From positions 1 to 7,123 of the forward strand of contig CANHCD010000101.1 in assembly GCA_947458795.1 (NCBI GenBank): a DNA stretch of 7,123 nucleotides. Direction: 5' to 3'. Origin of the DNA: Cyclobacteriaceae bacterium (GTDB taxonomy: Bacteria > Bacteroidota > Bacteroidia > Cytophagales > Cyclobacteriaceae). Position 1 is the first letter of the stretch, and each line of letters begins with the position of its first letter. Below the pieces are notes generated by a model. The model searched no databases. It worked only from the letters and a program-made list of their open reading frames with translations, and was not told the DNA's origin. Shown here in pieces: positions 1-5,418 of this stretch. A program made the translations under genes and the position numbers.

Positions 1-1
1 A

Positions 2-1141
2 AATCAAGAGCAGAAATCCCAGGAAAGCGACCCCGGCTGAGAATAAAAAGGCGATTTGAAAATTTTCCGCCTTGTTGTTGTATAACCAGCTGGATACAAG
101 CGCACCCAATCCGATCCCTAATTCTAGGAAAATATACATGGTAGCTAAGGCTCTACCCCGAAATTTATCGAGGGATCGATCTACCACCCAAGCCGTAGTC
201 GTGGGGCTATACATGCCTACCGCTGCCCCAAACAATACTGCAGAACCGAGCAGCATGAACTTGCTGGTTGCAAAAGCCACGGCAATCATGGCCAACACCA
301 TGACAGCGCTCGCTACACGCATCACCTTTACTCGTCCAATCCGATCGGATGCTCGCCCAGCGATCAATCGAATGCCAAGGGAGGAGAGTGTAAAAACGGC
401 AAAGAATAGTCCTTTATTTTTAATGCCAAGGAAGCTAGAAAGGTCAGGAATCAAGGTGAGGACCACTCCAAAGGAAAAGACAGATAGAAATAGGATGGTA
501 GAGGGAAGAAGTACCCTTTTTTCCAGGATTTCGTTTTTATCCAACTTAAAGAGTCCTAGTCTAAGGGGTTCCTTTGTAGTTAGTGTTTCTTTAAGACGAA
601 CCAGAATGAGGATTGAAAAAATCGCAGTAAAGGCTGAAGCATAGAAAAGCACGTTGATGGGCCAGATACTTGCTATCCAGCCTCCCAGTGCAGGTCCAGC
701 TGCCATTCCCAAGGATCCAAAAAGCGATTGAATGCCCAAGGCTTCTCCACGCTGTGCAAATGGGACCGTGTCGGCAACATAAGCTGATGTGCCTGTAGGG
801 GTGAAGCCTGCAGAAAAACCGTGTGCAAAACGGAGAAACAAAAAGCCACTCACAAAGTGAAGGAGAGGGTAGCTTAAGCCAACCACAAAGCAGACACCTG
901 CTCCAAAGATCATGACAGGAATGCGGCCAATGTTATCGGCGAGCTTACCACTAAAAGGCCTTGAAAGTCCAGCAGATAGGGTAAAAAGGGCAATAATCCA
1001 TCCTTTATAGGACTCTCCTCCCATGGAAGTTAAGTAAGCGGGAAGCTCCGGAATGATCATGTTGAAGCTTGAAAAAAATAGAAAGCTACTCAGGCAGAGC
1101 AGAAAGAAATCAAGCGTAAAGAAAGAGGGGAGTAGCCTCAT
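2..1141 (-). CDS. MFS transporter, DHA1-like probable drug/proton antiporter (3' end cut by window edge)
   Basis: This frame reads 380 residues from ATG at 1141 to the left edge with no stop, so the C-terminus is missing. It is rich in hydrophobic helices, and the last visible stretch (about 363-380) fits TM12, so probably only 10-30 residues are lost relative to the usual ~390-410. MFS motif A is seen twice: GKLADNIGR at 65-73 in the loop after TM2, and GRASDRIGR at 262-270 at the equivalent place in the second half. Residues 136-154 match motif C exactly (G-x8-G-x3-GP-x2-GG, Gly136 to Gly154, TM5), which in known families marks exporters of the proton-antiport type. I therefore infer an inner-membrane efflux pump; the substrate cannot be read from sequence. 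It starts 50 bases after prfB, behind a hairpin. No Shine-Dalgarno is visible before the ATG. Sugar or metabolite efflux is an alternative. Confidence 0.9.
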   Translation of the reverse strand, partial: MRLLPSFFTLDFFLLCLSSFLFFSSFNMIIPELPAYLTSMGGESYKGWIIALFTLSAGLSRPFSGKLADNIGRIPVMIFGAGVCFVVGLSYPLLHFVSGFLFLRFAHGFSAGFTPTGTSAYVADTVPFAQRGEALGIQSLFGSLGMAAGPALGGWIASIWPINVLFYASAFTAIFSILILVRLKETLTTKEPLRLGLFKLDKNEILEKRVLLPSTILFLSVFSFGVVLTLIPDLSSFLGIKNKGLFFAVFTLSSLGIRLIAGRASDRIGRVKVMRVASAVMVLAMIAVAFATSKFMLLGSAVLFGAAVGMYSPTTTAWVVDRSLDKFRGRALATMYIFLELGIGLGALVSSWLYNNKAENFQIAFLFSAGVAFLGFLLLI

Positions 1142-1157
1142 GGGGTTTGCAGTAATG

Positions 1158-1185
1158 AAAAGGCCGAAGATGATTTCCTCGGCCT
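1158..1185 (-). terminator. Possible intrinsic terminator after prfB
   Basis: On the minus strand, 7 bases after the prfB stop, AGGCCGA and TCGGCCT form a perfect 7 bp stem. It can extend inward by a G-U, a G-C and an A-T pair to 10 bp, leaving a loop of about 5 bases. The 3' arm runs into only TTTTC, so the U-tract is short and termination may be partial. It lies in the 50-base gap before the MFS gene and would reduce read-through from prfB. Confidence 0.55.
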
Positions 1186-1191
1186 GGTAAC

Positions 1192-2293
1192 TTAATCTTT
1201 GTTTGCACTTTCCTCGCTTTGTGCAAGGAGGAATGCCTTCATAAATTCATTGAGGCCACCATCAAGGACGCCTTGAGCATCGGAGGTTTCATGACTGGTA
1301 CGGTTGTCCTTGACCAACTTGTATGGGTGGAGTACATAGTTTCTGATTTGAGAACCAAAGTCTACCCGTAGTTTGGAGGATTCAATTTTTGCGATTTCCG
1401 CATTTCTCTTTTCCAATTCCAGTTGGTAAAGCCTAGACTTCAACATCTGCATGGCCAATTCTCGGTTGGCAAGCTGTGAGCGTTCCACCTGACACACCAC
1501 CACAATACCGGTTGGCTTGTGAGTCAATTGTACCTTGGTTTCCACCTTGTTTACATTTTGACCACCCGCACCACCAGATCTAGAAGTATGTAGTTCCACA
1601 TCTCCAGGATTGATGTCGATTTCGATTGAATCATCTACTTCTGGGTAAGCATATACGGAGGCAAAGGAAGTGTGTCTTCGCCCTCCTGAATCAAAAGGAG
1701 AGATACGTACCAGGCGGTGTACCCCTGTTTCTGATTTTAGAAATCCATATGCCAATGGCCCTTCAAAGAGGAGGGTGGCAGACTTGATGCCAGCAACTTC
1801 ACCAGGCTGCAAATCCATTTCTCGAACTTTGTAGCCATTTTTTTCTCCCCACATGATGTACATACGCATGAGGATGGATGCCCAATCGTTACTTTCTGTT
1901 CCGCCAGCACCTGGGTTGATTTCAAGAACTGCATTGAGTTGATCTTCTTCGGCAGAGAGCATTTTCTTGAGTTCTAGCTCTTCTACTGCTTCTTTGCCCA
2001 GCAGGAAGTCTTTTTTAAGCTCCTCTTCGGTTACTTCTCCTGCGGTAAAAAATTCATACAATACCTCCAAATCCTCAATTCGCTGGTTCACGCTTTCAAA
2101 AGCGGAAGTCCAGCCTTTTCTGGCTTGGATTTGTTTCATTGTTTTTTCAGCTTCTTCTGGGATATTCCAGAAATCAGCTTGGGTCGATACGGCCTCTAGG
2201 TCTTGGATTTCTACTTTCTTACGATCGTAGTCAAAGATACCTCCTCAAAGCCGATGTGCGGGCTTTCAAGTCTTTCAGTTGGTCTGAAGTCAT
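1192..2293 (-). CDS. prfB: Peptide chain release factor 2 (RF2), expressed by programmed +1 frameshift
   Basis: RF2 releases finished proteins at UGA and UAA codons in the ribosomal A site. The gene starts at ATG 2293, reads 20 codons (MTSDQLKDLK...LRRYL) and meets in-frame TGA at 2233-2231. Skipping T2233 continues at GAC 2232 (DYDRKKVEIQ...) to TAA at 1192. The product is 366 residues against 365 in E. coli. Visible landmarks are the NPGAGGTES segment of the PCRF domain (~125-133), the SPF tripeptide that reads the stop codon (198-200, within GVHRLVRISPFDSGG), and the catalytic GGQ loop at 243-245. The SPF motif separates it from RF1, which carries PxT. Ser239 sits where E. coli K-12 has its unusual Thr246, and a small residue there is the common state. 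An ATG at 2139 opens a long uninterrupted frame, but starting there would lose 51 residues of domain 1. The gap to the upstream gene is 63 bases, and a hairpin follows the stop. Confidence 0.97.
2230..2245 (-). promoter_or_regulatory. prfB: Programmed +1 ribosomal frameshift site of prfB
   Basis: The minus strand reads AGGAGGTATCTTTGAC. All known elements are present: a Shine-Dalgarno-like AGGAGG (2245-2240), a three-base spacer TAT, the slippery CUU Leu codon (2236-2234), the UGA stop (2233-2231) and a following C, a poor termination context. The E. coli prfB site is AGGGGGTATCTTTGAC, so only one base differs. Peptidyl-tRNA-Leu slips from CUU to UUU and GAC is read next. Because RF2 itself competes for the UGA, the site acts as a negative feedback loop on RF2 level. 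Confidence 0.96.
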
Positions 2294-2316
2294 CTGTCTA
2301 AGTTAAAAATGTGTTG

Positions 2317-2324
2317 CAAAAATC
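2317..2324 (-). promoter_or_regulatory. Weak candidate -7 promoter element upstream of prfB
   Basis: GATTTTTG matches the Bacteroidota -7 consensus TAnnTTTG at 5 of 6 fixed positions. It ends 23 bases before the prfB ATG. No clear -33 TTTG lies at the usual distance; the nearest TTG is about 24 bases upstream. In this AT-rich gap the match could be chance. If real, prfB would be transcribed independently of ilvE and the small gene. Confidence 0.25.
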
Positions 2325-2356
2325 GGAAAAAATCTCGGTTTTACCAGCCAATGCCC

Positions 2357-2902
2357 TCATTCAATTTCAAGGAGTACCAGTTGAAGTCTGTTTTTGTCTG
2401 AGAGCGTAAAGGTTTTGTAGCGCAGCGGAAGTAATCCGAATCCCGTACCCAGGAGAATGGCTGAAGTTTTGACCAGTCCTGGACTGAATTGAAGTTTGCC
2501 TTGTCGGTATAGGTTATTGATTCCTTCCAAAGCGATGGCCATCGTTCCTGCTCCTAAGGAAAGGCTCGTCAAATTGTTTAAGGTTCGATTTCTAGGGTCT
2601 TTCTCTCGAATATCGATGGCAACAATATCAGATGGATTCAGGATGTTTTCACTGAGGTAAAGGTATTCGGTATCCACGTTGACGATTCTGTCGGTGACGA
2701 AGTAGCCAATCTTTTTGCTTTTGTAGGTAATGTCTTCTCCAGGGTAAAACCGAATTTGGCTCTTCTGATTTGAACCTCGTTTGAGGAGTAAAAATTTCCG
2801 AGGTTGTTCCTGAGCGAGCAAGGGCGTAGCCATCAAACCAATAACTAGGAGGGTAAGTAATACAGTTCCTAGTTGCTTAGTGATTGAGGCTATATGATTC
2901 AT
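2357..2902 (-). CDS. Small probable exported or membrane-anchored protein of unknown function
   Basis: I do not recognise this 181-residue protein. From ATG 2902 it begins with a Sec-type signal peptide: Lys9, a hydrophobic core at ~11-29, and a probable signal peptidase I cut after PLLA (30). The mature part starts QEQPRKFLLLKRG and has a basic, beta-rich region with alternating polar and hydrophobic residues (~35-100, including RFYPGEDITYKSKKIGYF). Two weakly hydrophobic stretches follow at ~112-128 and ~141-160, which may be membrane-associated helices. There is no lipobox Cys and no catalytic motif I can name. The frame also extends to GTG 2932, which would overlap ilvE by 19 bases and put ten residues (MDINYLISNT) before the signal peptide, so I prefer the ATG. 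It follows ilvE by 11 bases and is probably co-transcribed and perhaps translationally coupled with it. The product is likely in the cell envelope. Confidence 0.75.
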   Translation of the reverse strand: MNHIASITKQLGTVLLTLLVIGLMATPLLAQEQPRKFLLLKRGSNQKSQIRFYPGEDITYKSKKIGYFVTDRIVNVDTEYLYLSENILNPSDIVAIDIREKDPRNRTLNNLTSLSLGAGTMAIALEGINNLYRQGKLQFSPGLVKTSAILLGTGFGLLPLRYKTFTLSDKNRLQLVLLEIE

Positions 2903-2907
2903 CGTAT

Positions 2908-2942
2908 TGGATATCAGATAGTTAATATCCACTGGTGTGGAT
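2908..2942 (-). repeat. Two overlapping, mutually exclusive inverted repeats at the ilvE / hypothetical junction
   Basis: On the minus strand ATCCAC-ACCA-GTGGAT (2942-2927) is a perfect 6 bp stem with a 4-base loop, inside the last codons of ilvE. The second arm also pairs forward: TGGATATTA with TGATATCCA (2931-2923 with 2916-2908) gives 9 pairs including one G-U, with a 6-base loop. This second stem contains the ilvE TGA stop and ends 5 bases before the ATG at 2902. The two cannot form together. No U-tract follows, so neither looks like a terminator. Function is unknown and chance is possible. Confidence 0.4.
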
Positions 2943-3978
2943 CTTGGACCTCTCCATATTTGATGCTATCCAAGGTGCTGAGTACACGGGTTGAAAAGGC
3001 GTCCGGCTTTGGTTCTGGAAGTAAATAATCTTTCCCGTTCACATTGATTTTATTGATGAAAGCAATAGTTGCGGCGGTGCCTACTCCAAAAGCTTCCTCT
3101 AGACTTCCATTTTTCAAGGCTTCCTCGAGTTCCGTGACTGCTAGAAAGCGCTCTTCTACAGCTTGCCCCCAATCTTTTGCAAGTTGAAGTACTGAGTTTC
3201 TGGTAATTCCCTTGAGGATGGTGCCGCCATGGGTAGGAGCGGTGATGAGGTTCCCCTTGATCTTGAACATGACATTCATGGTTCCACTTTCCTCGATTTG
3301 GCTGTGGGTCTTGCCATCCGTCCAGAGTAACTGGTCGTAGCCCTCTTTTTGTGCTTGAAGTGCAGGATATAGGGAAGCAGCATAGTTGCCCGCAGCTTTT
3401 GCTTCTCCAGTACCTCCTTCGCAGGCACGGGTATAGGTAGTTTCTACTTTTACAGATACTGGTTTGGAATAATAGGCCCCCACTGGGCTCGTAAAGATCA
3501 TGAATCGATAGCTGTCTGAAGCTTTGACACCCAGGTAATTGTCCATCGCAAACATAAATGGACGAATGTAGAGGCTGGATCCTTTTCCTTGTGGTACCCA
3601 ATCTCGATCTAGGCTGAGGAGCTGCTTGAGGGCTTCCAAGAAGACAGATTCTGGCAATTGTGGCATGCACATTCGTGCTGCGGATTCATTCAATCGCTTC
3701 GCATTGGCTTCTGCACGAAACACCAAGACTTCCCCTTTTTCATTTTTGTAGGCCTTCATGCCCTCGAAAATGGCTTGCCCATAGTGTAGGGTAGCATTAC
3801 CAGGGTAAATCTCCATCGGGCCATAAGGGACAATTCTAAAATCTCCCCAAGCTCCATTTTGGTAGTCCGCCACAAACATGTGGTCAGAAATGGACTTTCC
3901 AAAAACTAGGGAAGAGAAGTCTGTTTCCGAAAGTTTGGACTGGGTGGTTTTGGTCACTGGAATCGAAATGGTGCTCAT
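2914..3978 (-). CDS. ilvE: Branched-chain amino acid aminotransferase (fold type IV PLP enzyme)
   Basis: The enzyme interconverts leucine, isoleucine and valine with their 2-oxo acids, using 2-oxoglutarate/glutamate and PLP in the cytosol. It is the last step of synthesis and the first of degradation. The 354 residues match the longer BCAT group that includes mitochondrial BCATs, rather than the ~309-residue E. coli IlvE. Visible features are the HYGQAIFEGMKAYK segment (65-78), YIRPFMFAMDNYLGV (137-151), the PLP-binding Lys194 in EAKAAGNYAAS with Tyr199, Glu229 in IEESGTMNVMF which contacts the pyridine nitrogen, and a phosphate-binding GVGTAATIAF near 298-307. Lys194, Tyr199 and Glu229 keep exactly the spacing of human BCAT2 Lys202, Tyr207 and Glu237. 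The start is ATG 3978, with no Shine-Dalgarno. It lies 53 bases after the adenosyltransferase and 11 bases before the next gene. A D-amino acid transaminase or aminodeoxychorismate lyase is unlikely given the BCAT-specific motifs and length. Confidence 0.96.
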   Translation of the reverse strand: MSTISIPVTKTTQSKLSETDFSSLVFGKSISDHMFVADYQNGAWGDFRIVPYGPMEIYPGNATLHYGQAIFEGMKAYKNEKGEVLVFRAEANAKRLNESAARMCMPQLPESVFLEALKQLLSLDRDWVPQGKGSSLYIRPFMFAMDNYLGVKASDSYRFMIFTSPVGAYYSKPVSVKVETTYTRACEGGTGEAKAAGNYAASLYPALQAQKEGYDQLLWTDGKTHSQIEESGTMNVMFKIKGNLITAPTHGGTILKGITRNSVLQLAKDWGQAVEERFLAVTELEEALKNGSLEEAFGVGTAATIAFINKINVNGKDYLLPEPKPDAFSTRVLSTLDSIKYGEVQDPHQWILTI

Positions 3979-4031
3979 AAGGAAGGGTGCATTTAGTATT
4001 GCAAAGGATATTTTTTTGCGTCAGTAGAAGC

Positions 4032-4580
4032 TTACCAACGTGGTTTCCAAGTTACTTCTTCAACCTCCAACTCTTGAGCCATTTTCCGACCCAAGACAAA
4101 TAGGAAATCAGAAAGTCGGTTGAGGTATTGGATGACGAGTCCCGAAACTTGCTCTTCGGAGGCTAGCTCCACTACAATTCGTTCGGATCTCCTACAAACT
4201 GTTCTGGCCAGATGACAGAACGAAACTGCAGTATGTCCACCAGGGAGAATAAAGGCGGTCAACATGGGGAGTTCAGCATCCATGGCATCCATTTCTTTTT
4301 CTAAAACTTCCACATCCTCTGGAAGCAGATCTGGCTTCTTTACCTTGTCTTTTCCTGGAACAGTTGCCAAATCTGCCCCAATCGTGAATAGGCGATCTTG
4401 AATCGATTTGAGCAGCTCTGACCTTTTTTTATTCACCTCCTGATCTCGAAGTAGGCCTACATAGGAGTTTAATTCATCCAAGGTCCCATAGGCATCAATG
4501 CGGAGATCTGACTTGGGTACGCGTACTCCCCCCAACAAAGAGGTGATTCCTTGATCCCCTGTTTTGGTGTATATTTTCAT
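4032..4580 (-). CDS. Cob(I)alamin adenosyltransferase, PduO type
   Basis: The enzyme transfers the 5'-deoxyadenosyl group of ATP to cob(I)alamin, making coenzyme B12, in the cytosol; the family forms trimers of five-helix bundles. The 182 residues are a complete single-domain member. The N-terminal ATP-binding segment is TKTGDQGITSLLGG (5-18), followed by GTLDELNS (32-39). The active-site helix HLARTVCRRSER (123-134) has Arg126, Arg130, Arg131 and Glu133, and YLNRLSDFLFVLGR (152-165) has Asn154 and Asp158. These keep the spacing of human MMAB Arg186, Arg190, Arg191, Glu193, Asn214 and Asp218. The C-terminus ends WKPRW, the usual WKP tail. It starts at ATG 4580, 51 bases after the ABC gene and behind a possible terminator, and stops with TAA 53 bases before ilvE. 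No B12 biosynthesis gene is visible, so salvage is plausible. The name varies (pduO, cobO-like, yvqK), so no symbol is given. Confidence 0.95.
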   Translation of the reverse strand: MKIYTKTGDQGITSLLGGVRVPKSDLRIDAYGTLDELNSYVGLLRDQEVNKKRSELLKSIQDRLFTIGADLATVPGKDKVKKPDLLPEDVEVLEKEMDAMDAELPMLTAFILPGGHTAVSFCHLARTVCRRSERIVVELASEEQVSGLVIQYLNRLSDFLFVLGRKMAQELEVEEVTWKPRW

Positions 4581-4604
4581 ATCAACGATGCATCTGTGTA
4601 CTGT

Positions 4605-4641
4605 AAACCAAAACTGCCCTTGTCAATCGAATTAGGCAGTT
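4605..4641 (-). terminator. Possible terminator overlapping the ABC gene stop codon
   Basis: On the minus strand AACTGCC (4641-4635) and GGCAGTT (4618-4612) form a perfect 7 bp stem, and a T-G wobble can be added inside. The loop is about 14-16 bases. The tail reads TTGGTTT, an interrupted U-tract. The 5' arm lies in the last codons of the ABC gene and the TAA stop falls at the loop edge, so a terminating ribosome would cover the stem. A large loop and a broken U-tract make this weak. Confidence 0.4.
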
Positions 4642-5345
4642 ACTAAACCTCGGGTTGGGTTTGGATTGACCTTATCGGATTCCACCAAGCCATCTCGGAG
4701 ACGCACGATGCGGTGCGCATAGTGGGCAATGTCATCTTCGTGGGTCACCATGATGATCGTATTTCCTTTGGAATGGAGCTCATGAAAAAGTTCCATGATA
4801 CCATAAGAGGTTTTGGAATCGAGGTTACCTGTTGGCTCATCCGCTAAAATGATACTCGGGCTGTTGACCAATGCTCTGGCAATAGCTACACGCTGTCGCT
4901 GACCACCAGAAAGTTCGTTTGGACGGTGTGTTGTTCGGTCGCCTAGACCCACATTGTCTAGTGCCTTGAATGCAATTTCTTGACGCTCTGATTTAGAATA
5001 GCCTGCATATACCAGCGGGAGTGCTACGTTGTCTAGGCAAGTAGCTCTTGGTAGCAAGTTGAAGGTTTGGAATACGAAGCCAATTTCCTTGTTTCGAATG
5101 TCGGCCAACTCGTTTTCACTCATGTCGCTGACATCTTTTCCTGCAAGCACGTAGCTGCCAGAGGTTGGAGAGTCCAAGCATCCGATGATGTTCATCAAGG
5201 TGGATTTTCCTGATCCTGAAGGACCCATGAAAGCGACGTATTCTCCTTTGTTTACGCTGATGCTAACCGATTTCAATGCCTGAATAATTTCAGAACCCAT
5301 TTTATAGGTTTTATTGATCTCGTGCGTTTCAATGACTTTGCTCAT
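4632..5345 (-). CDS. ABC transporter ATP-binding protein, MacB/LolD type
   Basis: This is a cytoplasmic ATPase subunit of 237 residues with every motif of an active nucleotide-binding domain: Walker A GPSGSGKST (41-49), Q-loop Gln93 in FQTFNLLP, signature LSGGQ (145-149) followed by RQRVAIARAL, Walker B IILADE (165-170), D-loop NLDS (174-177) and switch His202 in VTHEDD. The sequence ADEPTGNLDS and the length are typical of the MacB/LolD/FtsE group. That group energises mechanotransmission permeases (FtsX/MacB fold) acting on lipoproteins, peptides or drugs. The substrate cannot be told from the ATPase. No permease gene is next to it: the upstream neighbour is the TPR membrane protein (73-base gap) and the downstream one is the adenosyltransferase. 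Its permease must lie elsewhere or, less likely, upstream outside the window. The start is ATG 5345, preceded by an A/C-rich leader without Shine-Dalgarno. Confidence 0.95.
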   Translation of the reverse strand: MSKVIETHEINKTYKMGSEIIQALKSVSISVNKGEYVAFMGPSGSGKSTLMNIIGCLDSPTSGSYVLAGKDVSDMSENELADIRNKEIGFVFQTFNLLPRATCLDNVALPLVYAGYSKSERQEIAFKALDNVGLGDRTTHRPNELSGGQRQRVAIARALVNSPSIILADEPTGNLDSKTSYGIMELFHELHSKGNTIIMVTHEDDIAHYAHRIVRLRDGLVESDKVNPNPTRGLVTA

Positions 5346-5380
5346 GGTGTGATTTGTTTACTTGTTGGTTTAGCAATACG

Positions 5381-5388
5381 GAAAGGTA
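5381..5388 (-). promoter_or_regulatory. Weak candidate -7 promoter element upstream of the ABC gene
   Basis: TACCTTTC matches the Bacteroidota -7 consensus TAnnTTTG in all fixed positions but the last. It lies in the 73-base gap after the TPR gene and ends 35 bases before the ATG, which would leave a leader of roughly 28 bases. No convincing -33 TTTG is at the right distance, so this is suggestive only. Confidence 0.25.
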
Positions 5389-5418
5389 CTCATTTGGATT
5401 AAAAATACATGAAATCTA

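Noticed and set aside
72..644. A 190-residue open frame on the plus strand
   Set aside because: It lies antisense to the MFS transporter, whose translation has clear helices and motifs A and C. The plus-strand product has low-complexity Ser/Arg/Thr composition and no domain character.
1192..2139. Reading prfB as a pseudogene or as starting at ATG 2139
   Set aside because: The disruption is at the canonical UGA recoding site with all its signals, and the joined product has full RF2 length and sequence.
1737..2230. Open frames of 65 and 87 residues inside or antisense to prfB
   Set aside because: Both are shadows of the RF2 reading frame. The plus-strand one is Ser-rich because it is antisense to Glu/Leu codons.
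3050..3670. A 206-residue frame on the minus strand within ilvE
   Set aside because: It is out of frame with a clearly conserved aminotransferase and has the Cys/Arg/Ser-rich composition of a shifted frame.
4001..4012. TATCCTTTG upstream of ilvE as a -7 promoter element
   Set aside because: It has three rather than two bases between TA and TTTG, and the nearest upstream TTG is about 25 bases away. It is too weak to annotate.
4599..4626. TTGACA followed by TACAGT upstream of the adenosyltransferase as a sigma70 promoter
   Set aside because: The spacer is only 15 bases, and this lineage does not use the E. coli consensus. It also overlaps the possible terminator hairpin.
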